Of a stretch of 64,000 nt of DNA, positions 39,793 to 48,606 are shown one piece after another. The translations under genes and the position numbers were made by a program. This DNA is from Stigmatella ashevillena (GTDB lineage Bacteria > Myxococcota > Myxococcia > Myxococcales > Myxococcaceae): contig NZ_JAQNDM010000002.1 in the NCBI RefSeq assembly GCF_028368975.1, positions 558,001 through 622,000 on the forward strand. Direction: 5' to 3'. Within the stretch, counting starts at the first letter, position 1. Every line of letters begins with the position of its first letter. The notes under the pieces were generated by a model. It was not told the origin of the DNA. It saw only the letters and a program-made list of their open reading frames with translations, and did not search any database.

Positions 39793-41300
39793 GCAGGCTC
39801 CTTTCGCCGCCGACGCTTGGGGGCGGGTTTGGAGGGCTTGGCGGTGTCCAGGCTCCAGGCTCCCGCGAGCACCCGGTTCAGCAAGGCGTTCAACTCATGC
39901 CCGGCGCGGGGCGAGCGCGCGGCTTCCGCCGCGAACAAGGAGATCACTTCCGGAGAAACGGTGGACTCCGGAGCCCGTGGCGCCAGCCTCCGGCGAGCGA
40001 TCTCCGCATACTCGGCTTCGGTGGGAGCTTGGAGCGCCACGCAGAGCTGGACCTGCTCCAGCAAGCTCAGGGGCATGGTGCCCTGAACCGCCTTGGAGAG
40101 CGCCTCGGTGGTGCGCACCAGGAGGCTCCCCGTGCCCCCGCGCAGCTTGAACGGTGGTTCTGCGCTCAGACTTCCCCGGGCGCTCATCATCACCACCCGA
40201 TCGGGGTGACGGCTCAAAAAGGTGCCGAGCCGGATCTGCGCCTCCGCAGGGAGCCGGTCCACATCCTCCAAGAGCACCAGCCCGTTCCCGCTCCCCTGCT
40301 CCAGCGTCTCGAGGGACACCACCGTCCCCATCGCGCGCTTGGCCAGCGCATGGAACCACAAGGTCTTCCCCACGCCCTCGGGGCCGAGGATCAACATCCG
40401 CCGGGCCCCTGCCAGGATGCCTTTCTCCAGCAACGCCTGGGGCTCTGCTTGGCCCACGAGTTCGAAGACTTCCGGTCCCGCCGCCGGGCGGGGCGTGCTC
40501 GGCTGGGGACGGGCGGTGGCCACTTCCGGCCCGGTCAGCCCGAGCAGCGACCGGGACTCTCCCGTGCACCCCGTGCAGATGAAAGCCCCGGCGGGCCCCG
40601 CCACCAGTTCTCCCACTTCCCCGCGCGGCCGACAGCAGAACGAGCACCAGGCGTCCATGGCCGGGTCGGCCCGGGTCGGTCCCCGCTCAATGAGCGAGGG
40701 CTCCTCGGGCGAAACCTTCGCGGGCTCGGAGGGTGCGGCCATCTCTCCCGGGGCCTCCTCTCCGGCTGAGTCCTCCGGCGCCCCCTTCCGGGAGATGGCC
40801 GCCAGCGCCTCTTCCTCCTCGGCATGCTCCAAGGCCCACTCCAGCGCCCGCTGGCCCGCGGCGGAAGTCTGCCCAGAGGCCTTCTTCTCCTTGTCCGGAC
40901 CGTTTTCGACGAGCCAGCGCTGGACCTCGTCCTGTGCGCCCGCCTTTCCCCCGGCAGGGCTCACCCCACGCATCGCCGCATCGATGATCCGCTGCCGCCC
41001 GGCCAGCTCCGGCGTGGTCTCCGCCGTGAGCTCCAGGTCCACTTCCCGGGTCTCGGGCTCTTCGAGGATCCGTCCCCGGGTGGAGTCTGGCAGCCACTCG
41101 AGCCGCTTCACCTCCTCGGAGAGTTCCTCCTGCTCGGGATCCAACGAGCGGGCATGACGCAGCAACTGGAGGGCACGGGCAAAGCTGCCCGTCTGCCGGT
41201 AGAGCTCCGCCGCTTTGATCAGCTCGGAGACGGCGGTCGCGATGTCGCCTTTCAGCTCCGCGGCCTGCGCGGCCCGGATGTGTTCGCGAGGATTGGCCAT
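39789..41300 (-). CDS. ClpX-type zinc finger plus AAA ATPase-like protein
   Basis: The 503-residue product opens with a TPR-like helical pair (residues 1-60), then an acidic low-complexity linker. Near residue 218-250 it has a four-Cys zinc finger (WCSFCCRPRGEVGELVAG, FICTGCTGES) like the N-domain of ClpX. Near 290-420 it has an AAA/sigma-54-activator-like ATPase with Walker A ILGPEGVGKT and a Walker B-like LVLLEDVDRL. A helical C-terminal region with a Lys/Arg tail follows. The ClpX unfoldase pore motifs are not evident. It might recognise substrates or act as a regulatory ATPase. It is translationally coupled to lipB, and E2 and lipA lie upstream. Confidence 0.8.
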   Translation of the reverse strand: MANPREHIRAAQAAELKGDIATAVSELIKAAELYRQTGSFARALQLLRHARSLDPEQEELSEEVKRLEWLPDSTRGRILEEPETREVDLELTAETTPELAGRQRIIDAAMRGVSPAGGKAGAQDEVQRWLVENGPDKEKKASGQTSAAGQRALEWALEHAEEEEALAAISRKGAPEDSAGEEAPGEMAAPSEPAKVSPEEPSLIERGPTRADPAMDAWCSFCCRPRGEVGELVAGPAGAFICTGCTGESRSLLGLTGPEVATARPQPSTPRPAAGPEVFELVGQAEPQALLEKGILAGARRMLILGPEGVGKTLWFHALAKRAMGTVVSLETLEQGSGNGLVLLEDVDRLPAEAQIRLGTFLSRHPDRVVMMSARGSLSAEPPFKLRGGTGSLLVRTTEALSKAVQGTMPLSLLEQVQLCVALQAPTEAEYAEIARRRLAPRAPESTVSPEVISLFAAEAARSPRAGHELNALLNRVLAGAWSLDTAKPSKPAPKRRRRKEPA

Positions 41301-41341
41301 GGCGCCAGCCTAACCTCCTCTTGCCCCGGCCGCGCCCCCCC

Positions 41342-42613
41342 TCACGCCATGGCGAGGAACAGCATGTCCGGGTGCTCGAGATACTTGATGACCTCGTACA
41401 CGAAGTCCGCGGCCACCGAGCCATCGATGACGCGGTGATCACACGACAAAGAGAGGTTCATCATCTCGCGGATGGCGATCTCGTCATCCCGCACGACGGG
41501 CCGCTTGCGCAGCTTGTGGACCCCCAGGATGCCCACCTCGGGGTGGTTGAGGATCGGGGTGGCGAACAAGCCACCGCTCTGCCCAAGCGAGGTGATGGTG
41601 AAGGTACCGCCCGTCAGCTCCTCCATCTTGAGCTTGCGCTCGCGGGCGGCGGTCCCCAAGCGGGAGATTTCCTGGGCCAGCTCGCGCAGCGTCAACCGGT
41701 CCGCGTTGCGCACCACCGCCACCGTGAGCCCGTCCGGCGTGGCCGCCGCGATGCCGATGTTGTACTCCCCCCGGACGACCAGTTCCTGCGCCGCCTCATC
41801 GAAGTTGGCGTTGAGGTGGGGGAACTTCTTCAGCGCGGCGATGACCGCCTTCACGATGAAGGGCAGGAAGGTCAGCTTCGTGGACTCCCCAGCCGTCTGG
41901 AGCTGGGTGTTGAGGCGCTTGCGCAACCGCACCAGCTCGGTGCCATCCACTTCCTCCACGAAGGCGAAGTGCGGCATCGTGAACTTCGAGCGCACCATCT
42001 TCTCCGCGATCTTCTTGCGCAACCCGCGCAACGGAACGCGCTCATCGGCGCGCCCCGTGGCCAGCGGCGCGGGCACCGGCGGCCGGACCGGGGCGGCGGG
42101 AGCAGGAGCACGCACCTCGTTGGAGGAAGACTGGCCCTCCAAGGCCGCCACCACGTCCGCCTTCGTCACCCGTCCCTGGGGCCCGGAGCCGGAAATCGCC
42201 GACAGGTCCAGCCCGTGCTCGCGCGCCATGCGCCGGGTCAACGGCGTGGCCAGCACCTTGCTCGAGGACGCGGCGCCATTCTGGCCCGCGGCCTGGACCT
42301 CGGCCCCCTTCTCCACCTGCGGCGCGGGAGCGGGAGCAGTGGCCGGACCGGCGGCCTGCGAGGACGCCGTGCCTTCGAGCTCGAGCGTCACCAGGACCTG
42401 GTGCACCTTGGTCATCTCCCCTTCTTTGCCGTGCGTCTTGAGGACGCGGCCTGCCTTGGGGCTGGGCACGGTGACGGTGGCCTTGTCGGTCATCACCTCG
42501 GCGATGACCTGGTCCTCCTTGACCAGGTCACCTTCCTTCACGTGCCACTTGACGAGCTCACCCTCCATCACGCCTTCGCCGAGATCGGGGAGCTTGAATT
42601 CGAAGAGAGCCAT
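41342..42613 (-). CDS. 2-oxoacid dehydrogenase E2 acyltransferase
   Basis: This 423-residue protein is a dihydrolipoyllysine acyltransferase. It has one lipoyl domain (residues 1-76; VMTDKATVTVP carries the lipoyl lysine), an Ala/Pro linker, the E1/E3-binding domain (LATPLTRRMAREHGLDLS and GRVTKADVVAAL), a second linker and the catalytic domain ending with SCDHRVIDGSVAADF, which contains the active-site His. The substrate may be pyruvate or branched-chain oxoacids; E1 genes are not in the window. E3 (lpdA), lipA and lipB lie nearby on the same strand, which supports joint expression. Confidence 0.92.
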   Translation of the reverse strand: MALFEFKLPDLGEGVMEGELVKWHVKEGDLVKEDQVIAEVMTDKATVTVPSPKAGRVLKTHGKEGEMTKVHQVLVTLELEGTASSQAAGPATAPAPAPQVEKGAEVQAAGQNGAASSSKVLATPLTRRMAREHGLDLSAISGSGPQGRVTKADVVAALEGQSSSNEVRAPAPAAPVRPPVPAPLATGRADERVPLRGLRKKIAEKMVRSKFTMPHFAFVEEVDGTELVRLRKRLNTQLQTAGESTKLTFLPFIVKAVIAALKKFPHLNANFDEAAQELVVRGEYNIGIAAATPDGLTVAVVRNADRLTLRELAQEISRLGTAARERKLKMEELTGGTFTITSLGQSGGLFATPILNHPEVGILGVHKLRKRPVVRDDEIAIREMMNLSLSCDHRVIDGSVAADFVYEVIKYLEHPDMLFLAMA

Positions 42614-42671
42614 GGGGGGAGAGCCGTCCTTCGGGGTTGGGGGCGGAAAGGCGTGAGGTGAGGCAGGGCAA

Positions 42672-43601
42672 TCAGCCGAGGCGATCCAGTCGCTCGCGCT
42701 CCATGAGCCCCTTCATGAAGAACTCGGCGGCACGGTAGCTGGAGCGCACCAGCGGGCCCGAAGCCACATAGAGGAAGCCATAGGACTCGGCCAGCTTCTT
42801 GTAGGCTTCGAACTGCGCCGGGGTGACGAAGCGCTCCACGCGCAGGTGGTACTGGGACGGCTGGAGGTACTGGCCCAGCGTCAGCACATCCACGCCCGCC
42901 TCGCGCAGGTCCTTGAAGGTCTGCTCCAACTCGGCATCGGTCTCGCCCAGACCCACCATGACGGAGCTCTTGGTGTACAGCCCCTCGGGGCGCCGCTTGA
43001 GGTACTCCAGCACGCGCAGCGACTGGCGGTAGCCCGCGCGCCGGTCTCTCACCGTGGGCGTCAGGCGCTCCACCGTCTCCACGTTGTGGGCCACCACGTG
43101 CGGCCGAGCCTCGGCCACCGTCGTCAGGTCCTTCTCCACACCCTTGAAGTCCGGGATGAGCACCTCGACGATCGTCTTCGGGCTCTCCTTGCGCAGCTCC
43201 CGGATGGCCAGCGCGAAGTGGCTGGCACCGCCGTCCGGCCGGTCATCCCGGTTGACGGACGTCACCACGATGTACTCGAGGGCCATCTCCCGGACCGCTT
43301 GGGCCAGGTGCACGGGCTCCATCGGATCCAGCGGCGGGGGCGCGCCCACCTTCACGTGGCAGAAGCGGCACGCGCGGGTGCACACCTCGCCCATGAGCAT
43401 CACCGTGGCGGTGCCTCCGCCCCAGCACTCGGCGATGTTCGGGCAGCGTGCCTCTTCGCACACCGTGGACAGCTTCGTCCGCTTGACGATGGCCTTGACC
43501 CGCTCGTAGCCCTCCCCATGCGGGAGACGCACCTTCAACCACTCGGGTTTGCGGGTGCTCTCGGAGACCTGGGGAAGGGGAAACCGATCGGGAGTCGCCA
43601 T
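42672..43601 (-). CDS. lipA: Lipoyl synthase
   Basis: LipA is the radical-SAM enzyme that inserts two sulfurs into octanoyl chains. The ATG at 43601 gives 309 residues, normal for the family; the extension to 43679 is not conserved in type. The auxiliary cluster ligands CEEARCPNIAEC lie near 46-57, the radical-SAM triad CTRACRFC near 72-79, and YIVVTSVNRDDRPDGGA near 108-124. The C-terminal RSSY motif is visible (LVRSSYRAAEFF). A candidate promoter lies immediately upstream. It heads the E2, AAA and lipB run. Confidence 0.96.
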   Translation of the reverse strand: MATPDRFPLPQVSESTRKPEWLKVRLPHGEGYERVKAIVKRTKLSTVCEEARCPNIAECWGGGTATVMLMGEVCTRACRFCHVKVGAPPPLDPMEPVHLAQAVREMALEYIVVTSVNRDDRPDGGASHFALAIRELRKESPKTIVEVLIPDFKGVEKDLTTVAEARPHVVAHNVETVERLTPTVRDRRAGYRQSLRVLEYLKRRPEGLYTKSSVMVGLGETDAELEQTFKDLREAGVDVLTLGQYLQPSQYHLRVERFVTPAQFEAYKKLAESYGFLYVASGPLVRSSYRAAEFFMKGLMERERLDRLG

Positions 43602-43612
43602 GGGTCGCGGGC

Positions 43613-43642
43613 CTTGTACGGTTGGGGGAAAAGCAGGGTCAA
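43613..43642 (-). promoter_or_regulatory. Candidate sigma-70-like promoter of lipA
   Basis: On the minus strand TTGACC at 43642-43637 and TACAAG at 43618-43613 are separated by 18 bases. The predicted start would lie only a few bases before the lipA ATG at 43601, so the transcript would have a very short leader. This is pattern matching alone. Confidence 0.35.
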
Positions 43643-43645
43643 GCG

Positions 43646-43687
43646 AGAAGCCTCTAACGCGAAGCGTTAGCCCTGACAAAGGCTTCT
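43646..43687. terminator. Nested hairpin between the dipeptidase gene and lipA
   Basis: An outer stem AGAAGCCT (43646-43653) with AGGCTTCT (43680-43687) encloses a perfect inner hairpin CTAACGC, loop GAA, GCGTTAG (43654-43670). It lies between the minus-strand dipeptidase stop and the lipA promoter. A terminator of the upstream gene fits best; no U-tract follows, so a regulatory RNA structure is also possible. Confidence 0.45.
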
Positions 43688-43786
43688 AGACAACCCTCTC
43701 TTTTTAACGCCCCCCCTTCCCGGGGGCACCTGAAGGGCCCTTCCCCTCCCCTCAGGTGGCCTGTCCGCCTCTGACTGCTCTGCTGC

Positions 43787-45832
43787 TTAGCGGCAGGTCA
43801 GCCAGCTGCAGGAGTTCGAGAGGCACTCGAAGCCGTTGGCGCAGATCGCCCCCTTGGCCTTCTTGGGCTGGCACTTGCCCTCATTGAGGCCCCAACCACA
43901 GTACTGGCTGGTGCCGCAATCGGCGTGGGCCGTGCAGACGCAGGTGCCCGTGGTATTGCCGCAGGCATCATTCGCGCTGCAGGTGCCACTGCCGCACTCC
44001 TGATCGAAGCGGCAGCTCTCGCCGAACGTCTTGGAGGCAGGGGCGTAGTGCTTGCCGCAGATCTGCGGGTACTGCGCCTCGCGGGTGGCCTTCTCGACGT
44101 AAGGCGCGACGCCGCTGGTGTCGATGTCCTGTGCGGCATCCGCCATGCCCGTGCGCGTGCTGTTGGCCCGCTCCCACATGCGGATGAAGGTCTCCGCCGA
44201 GCTCTCCAGGCCCGTGGTGTTCACGCCCAGCTGCTTGAGATCCTTCACCACGTCCGGCAACAGCCCCACGTGGGCCAGGCCGTAGATGTCGAAGTCCGAG
44301 CCCACGCGTCCGGGGCCCGTGAGGCGCTGCTGGTTCTTCTGCGCGTCCGCCTCGACCGCGAAGCCGGCCGAGCACGCCCCGTGCTCACCGAAGCGCGGGC
44401 GCACCTGCTGGATGAAGCCGTTGAGGTCCGCGCCAAAGCCCATGGGCACCTTCAGCCCCTGGCGGCCGAACTCGTAGGCCTGGGCCAGCGAGCGCGTGGA
44501 GCCCTGGCAGCTGTTGGCGACATTGGACTTCGTGTACGCGCGCGTCTCATCGTGCGCGGTCCGAAGGCCGAACATGCCTCCCGACTGACGCAGGTAGCGC
44601 ACCACCCAAGCGGGCGTCGTCTTCTCGTTGGCGGCAAGCGCCGGGTTCATCACCTCGCGGAAGTGGCCGTGGGAGATGAACAGCGGGTAGTAGGTATTGG
44701 CCTGGGAGAGCGTGAAGGTGTCCTGCACGCTGCGCTCGGACATGTGCGCCGCGTCGATGATCATGCCGCGGGCCATCATCTCCTGGACGAGCGACTTACC
44801 GTCGGCGGTGAGCCCCTTGACGTTGCGGCAGCTGGAGTCCACGTCGAAGCCGAGGGTGAAGCCCGAACCGGTGATGCCGCAGTCGGTGTCGATGTAGCAA
44901 TTCTCCAGGAACTGGGCGACCTGGAAGATGGCGTTGTGGGGCGCCGCGCCGCCAAAGCGGTTGTCGAGTTGGTGCACGGGCTGCAACGAGCGAACCCCCA
45001 GCGAGTGGACGCGGTTGAGCTCGGCGCGCCAGTCCTTCGTGCCGAACAGCTTGCTCGATTCGATGGAGAGCACCATGGCCAGCTTGCCAGAGGCGATGAT
45101 CTGCCGGGCATGGGCCGGGGTCAGGGCGATCTCCGCCCAGCTCGTGCGCGCATCGAAGTCACGCGCCATCTGGAGCTGCACATCGACGTCCACCATCTCG
45201 TCGCAGGGGCGCTTGAGGTTCTGGTACGGCAACGCCTTGCAAAGGAACTCGTTGCTCACCAGGGAGATCATCACCAGGGACATGCCTCCCTGATGGGCCT
45301 TCTGGAGCCAGCCTTCCCAGGCTTGCTGGTGAGCGATGGTGTCCCAGCGCGGCCACTGGGTCTGCACGTTCATGCGGCCCAGGTGCAGGCCCGTATCGCC
45401 CTCGGTGCCTTCGACCTGCCCGATGATCTCCGAGGCCACGGCCCCGCCAATGCCAAACAGATCCGAGAGGATCGGCACCCCGGACAGGTCCACATTGCCT
45501 GAGTTGGGGCACAGGTTGAGCATGGAGCTGAGATCCATGCGGACACGGGCATGGTCGCTCTCGGGGAGCCCTCCATCGCAGCTGGCCAGGGTGCCCGTGT
45601 GGCTGCCGTGGAACCAGCCGCCACCGAAGGCCTCCTCGGCGAACATGTGGTGGTGAAGTTCCGCGAAGCCCGTCACGGCCAGCGGCTGGGCGGCTTGAGC
45701 GGCGGGCTCCGCCACCGGCTCTGCCACTTCCGCTTCCTCCACCGGGCTACAACCGCCCTGCCCCAGCGCAAACGCCGACAGGAATGAGAGGGTAAAAAGC
45801 TTCCAGGGCTTGAGACCGGTGCCTCGCTGCAT
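43787..45832 (-). CDS. Exported M19-type dipeptidase-like protein
   Basis: From the ATG at 45832 the protein has 681 residues with a lipoprotein-type leader (LSFLSAFALGQGGC). The large middle part resembles membrane dipeptidase/amidohydrolase folds: FAELHHHMFAEEAFG with His ligands, VLSIESS (the bridging Glu region), MIIDAAHMSERSV and PLFISHGHF (His ligands) and GFGADLNGF (Asp). The last 100 residues are Cys-rich EGF/Dickkopf-like repeats (CRFDQECGSGTC, CVCTAHADCGTSQYC, CLSNSCSWLTC). It is probably anchored in the envelope. The metal residues look complete, but activity is unknown. Confidence 0.82.
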   Translation of the reverse strand: MQRGTGLKPWKLFTLSFLSAFALGQGGCSPVEEAEVAEPVAEPAAQAAQPLAVTGFAELHHHMFAEEAFGGGWFHGSHTGTLASCDGGLPESDHARVRMDLSSMLNLCPNSGNVDLSGVPILSDLFGIGGAVASEIIGQVEGTEGDTGLHLGRMNVQTQWPRWDTIAHQQAWEGWLQKAHQGGMSLVMISLVSNEFLCKALPYQNLKRPCDEMVDVDVQLQMARDFDARTSWAEIALTPAHARQIIASGKLAMVLSIESSKLFGTKDWRAELNRVHSLGVRSLQPVHQLDNRFGGAAPHNAIFQVAQFLENCYIDTDCGITGSGFTLGFDVDSSCRNVKGLTADGKSLVQEMMARGMIIDAAHMSERSVQDTFTLSQANTYYPLFISHGHFREVMNPALAANEKTTPAWVVRYLRQSGGMFGLRTAHDETRAYTKSNVANSCQGSTRSLAQAYEFGRQGLKVPMGFGADLNGFIQQVRPRFGEHGACSAGFAVEADAQKNQQRLTGPGRVGSDFDIYGLAHVGLLPDVVKDLKQLGVNTTGLESSAETFIRMWERANSTRTGMADAAQDIDTSGVAPYVEKATREAQYPQICGKHYAPASKTFGESCRFDQECGSGTCSANDACGNTTGTCVCTAHADCGTSQYCGWGLNEGKCQPKKAKGAICANGFECLSNSCSWLTCR

Positions 45833-45982
45833 ACGGTGCTCCTTCCAGAGGTGGGAGGTGCGCCGGGAAGTTGCAGCATCCAACAGAATTATTCAAGGAA
45901 AGCCGAATCTTCCTGCCTGACGCGATAGGACAGGGGGCCCCTCCTTCCTGGAAAGGAGGGGCTCGGCTTCACGGGCGAGGGC

Positions 45983-47380
45983 TCAGATGTGGATCGGGTG
46001 ACCCAGCGTCGCCTCCGCGCCTTCCTTGATGATTTCGGAGAGCGTGGGGTGCGCGTGCATCGTGTGGGCGAGCTCCTCGGTGGTGATCTCCAGCCGGAGC
46101 GCCACGCAGGCCTCCGCCAGCAGCTCCGTGGCGTGCGGACCCACGAGGTGAACGCCCAGCACCTCGTCATACTTCTTGTCGGAGACCACCTTCACCATGC
46201 CGTGGGTCTCGTTCGAGATGGAGGCCTTGGTGACGGCGCTGAAGGGGAAGATCGCCGTCTTCACATCGTAGCCGCGCTCCTTGGCCTTCTTCTCCGAGAG
46301 GCCCACCGAGGCCACCTCGGGGTAGCAGTAGGTCGCCGACGGCACGAGATCGTAGTTGATGGGCGTCGGGTTCTTCCCCGCGATGTGCTCCACCGCCAGC
46401 ACCGCCTCGGCGCTCGCCACGTGCGCCAGCATCGCCGTCGGGACGACGTCGCCGATGGCGTACACGTTCGGCTCCGAGGTGCGCATCATCTGATCGACCT
46501 TGATGTAGCCGCGCTCGGGCTGAATGCCGGTCTTCTGGAGACCCACGTCCTCGGTCACCGGCGCACGGCCCACCGCCGACAGCAGCAGCTCAGCCTCGAG
46601 CGTCTTGGTCTCGCTGCCCACCGTCATCGTCACCTTCACGCCCGTGGCGGTGTGCTCCACCTTCTCCACCTTGGCGCCGGTGTGCACGTCGATCTTCCGC
46701 CGCTTGAAGATCTTCTCCAGCTCCTTCGAGGCGTCGATGTCCTCGATGGGCAGCAGGTTGGGCATGTACTCGACGATGGCCGTCTGGCTGCCCACATGGT
46801 TGAAGACGGAGGCGAACTCGCAGCCGACCGCGCCCGCGCCCAGGACGATGATGCTCTTGGGGACGCGATCGATGAGCAGGATGGAGTCGCTGTTGAGGAC
46901 CTTCTTGTGATCCACCTGGACGTTGGGCAGCGACTTGGGCACCGAGCCGGTGGCGATAATGATGTTCTTCGTGTCCAGCGTCTGCTTGGAGCCGTCCTCC
47001 GCCGTCACCTCCACCTTGCCCTTGCCCGCGATGCGGCCATGGCCCTTGAACACGGAGATCTTGTTCTTCTTCATCAGGTAGTCGATGCCGTTGGCACCCT
47101 TGGTGACCACCTTCTCCTTGTGCTTCTGTGCGTTGGCCCAGTTGATGACCGGGCTGGCCACGTCGATGCCGAAGTCCGCCGCCTCGTGGATGTGATGGAA
47201 CAGCTCCGCCGTCCAGAGCAGCGACTTGGTGGGGATGCAGCCCCGGTGGAGGCACGTGCCACCCAGCCGCTTGTCCTTCTCGATGATGGCCGTCTTCAGG
47301 CCCAGCTGAGCCGCCCGGATGGCACCCACGTAGCCGCCGGGGCCCGAACCGATGATCACCACGTCAAACGTCTCAGCCAC
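45983..47380 (-). CDS. lpdA: Dihydrolipoyl dehydrogenase (E3)
   Basis: The 465-residue enzyme reoxidises the lipoyl groups of 2-oxoacid dehydrogenase complexes. Motifs are the FAD-binding VVIIGSGPGGYVGAIRAAQLG, the redox disulfide GGTCLHRGCIPTK (two Cys, five apart), the NAD-binding IIVLGAGAVGCEFASVF, the second FAD motif PNVYAIGDVV and the C-terminal His-Glu pair in MHAHPTLSEI. The start is a GTG. It is not contiguous with the E2 gene: the dipeptidase and lipA lie between. Confidence 0.96.
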   Translation of the reverse strand: MAETFDVVIIGSGPGGYVGAIRAAQLGLKTAIIEKDKRLGGTCLHRGCIPTKSLLWTAELFHHIHEAADFGIDVASPVINWANAQKHKEKVVTKGANGIDYLMKKNKISVFKGHGRIAGKGKVEVTAEDGSKQTLDTKNIIIATGSVPKSLPNVQVDHKKVLNSDSILLIDRVPKSIIVLGAGAVGCEFASVFNHVGSQTAIVEYMPNLLPIEDIDASKELEKIFKRRKIDVHTGAKVEKVEHTATGVKVTMTVGSETKTLEAELLLSAVGRAPVTEDVGLQKTGIQPERGYIKVDQMMRTSEPNVYAIGDVVPTAMLAHVASAEAVLAVEHIAGKNPTPINYDLVPSATYCYPEVASVGLSEKKAKERGYDVKTAIFPFSAVTKASISNETHGMVKVVSDKKYDEVLGVHLVGPHATELLAEACVALRLEITTEELAHTMHAHPTLSEIIKEGAEATLGHPIHI

Positions 47381-47455
47381 GCACGCCTCCGTTACGGTTA
47401 GAAACCTCGGGCGGCTGATAACCCCCGCTACCGGTGGGAATCAAGGAGTTTGCAC

Positions 47456-48586
47456 TTGCGTCGCTTTCCGCTCCGAACCCTTCTGCTCATGGCGCTGGCG
47501 CTGATCGTCTTCGGGCGCATGTGGTGCACCACCCACCCCCCACAGCCCCCGGAAGCCGCGCGGACACCCGTCCCAGGCACGCAAGCCCCTCAGGCGGCCC
47601 CTCCCAACGTCCCGTTGCCTGCCTGTCACACCCTCGATCGAGCACTGCTGGCCGCCGTGGCCAGCCCCGAGGCGCCCCAGCCCCTCGCCGAGGCGCGCCA
47701 GCAGCTCTCGGAATGCCCGGAGCCGCCGGTCCGGGCCTGCGAGCTGGGGTTGGCGCTGGAGGCTCGGGCGCCCCTGGCGGGCCCCTTCCCGGCGCTCCGG
47801 GGGCTGCTGGAGCCCCTGTGCGCGAAGTGTCCGGCCCAGGCCAACCCCTGCGCCAGCCTCGTCACCCAGGCCCTGCGGGAAGGAATCGTCTCGGGCCGCG
47901 CCCCCTCCCCCGAGGCCCTGGGCTGGAACCTGGAACATGCCGGCCCAGGAACCGGGGCCGCATGTGCGGCGATGGTCCGGGCCGTGCTCGTTCCCGCGGC
48001 GTTGACGAACGGAACCGTGCTTCCGGTCTACCCCTACCTGCGAGACCCGCTGGCACCCTGGTGTGCCCAGGAAGGGCACCTCCCCCTGGCCCTGGTGAAC
48101 GCGGCGGTGATTCAGCAAGGCGCCCAGGCAGGAGCGCTGACGGGCCTGGCCGCCCGCCCCACGGGGCCCGTGGCCGCCCTGTCCCCCGACACCGTCCAGG
48201 GCGCAGAGGCAGGGGCCCATGCGTTCGATGGGAAGGAACGGTCCGGGGTGGACCTGGGAAATGGCGTCTTTGGCAAACGCTGGGAGGCCGATGGGGCGCT
48301 GCGCGCGCAATTCGACCCACCGCTGAAGCAACTGGTGTCCCTGAGGGTCCGGGCCGAGGGGGCTGGGACGCTGCGCGCCATCATCCGCCTTCCGCCGGGG
48401 GTGGGCCTGGAAGACCCCGAGCACGGCACCTCCTTCGCGAATCCCACCGCCTGCCAGTTCAAGGGCACGGGGAAGTGGGAGACCTGCGAGCTGAAGGTGC
48501 CGCTTTTGGAGGTAGAGGCCCTCAGCGTGTTTCCCAACCTGCCGAGGATCTCCCTGTACGAGGTAGAGGCCCGCGGCACGCGCTGA
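47456..48586 (+). CDS. Membrane-anchored/exported hypothetical protein
   Basis: The product begins with a signal-anchor RRFPLRTLLLMALALIVFGR and continues with a Pro/Ala-rich segment and a Cys-rich, helical part (PACHTL, SECPEPPVRACEL, PLCAKCPAQANPCASL, GAACAAMV, PWCAQEG). The C-terminal third is beta-rich (LVSLRVRAEGAGTLRAIIRL, WETCELKVPL). I recognise no family. The TTG at 47456 is preferred over the TTG at 47450 because AAGGAG at 47443-47448 is seven bases from the former but only one base from the latter. It is divergent from lpdA and converges on the YcaO operon. Confidence 0.75.
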   Translation: MRRFPLRTLLLMALALIVFGRMWCTTHPPQPPEAARTPVPGTQAPQAAPPNVPLPACHTLDRALLAAVASPEAPQPLAEARQQLSECPEPPVRACELGLALEARAPLAGPFPALRGLLEPLCAKCPAQANPCASLVTQALREGIVSGRAPSPEALGWNLEHAGPGTGAACAAMVRAVLVPAALTNGTVLPVYPYLRDPLAPWCAQEGHLPLALVNAAVIQQGAQAGALTGLAARPTGPVAALSPDTVQGAEAGAHAFDGKERSGVDLGNGVFGKRWEADGALRAQFDPPLKQLVSLRVRAEGAGTLRAIIRLPPGVGLEDPEHGTSFANPTACQFKGTGKWETCELKVPLLEVEALSVFPNLPRISLYEVEARGTR

Positions 48587-48606
48587 GCCGCCGCCCCCCG
48601 AGCCCC

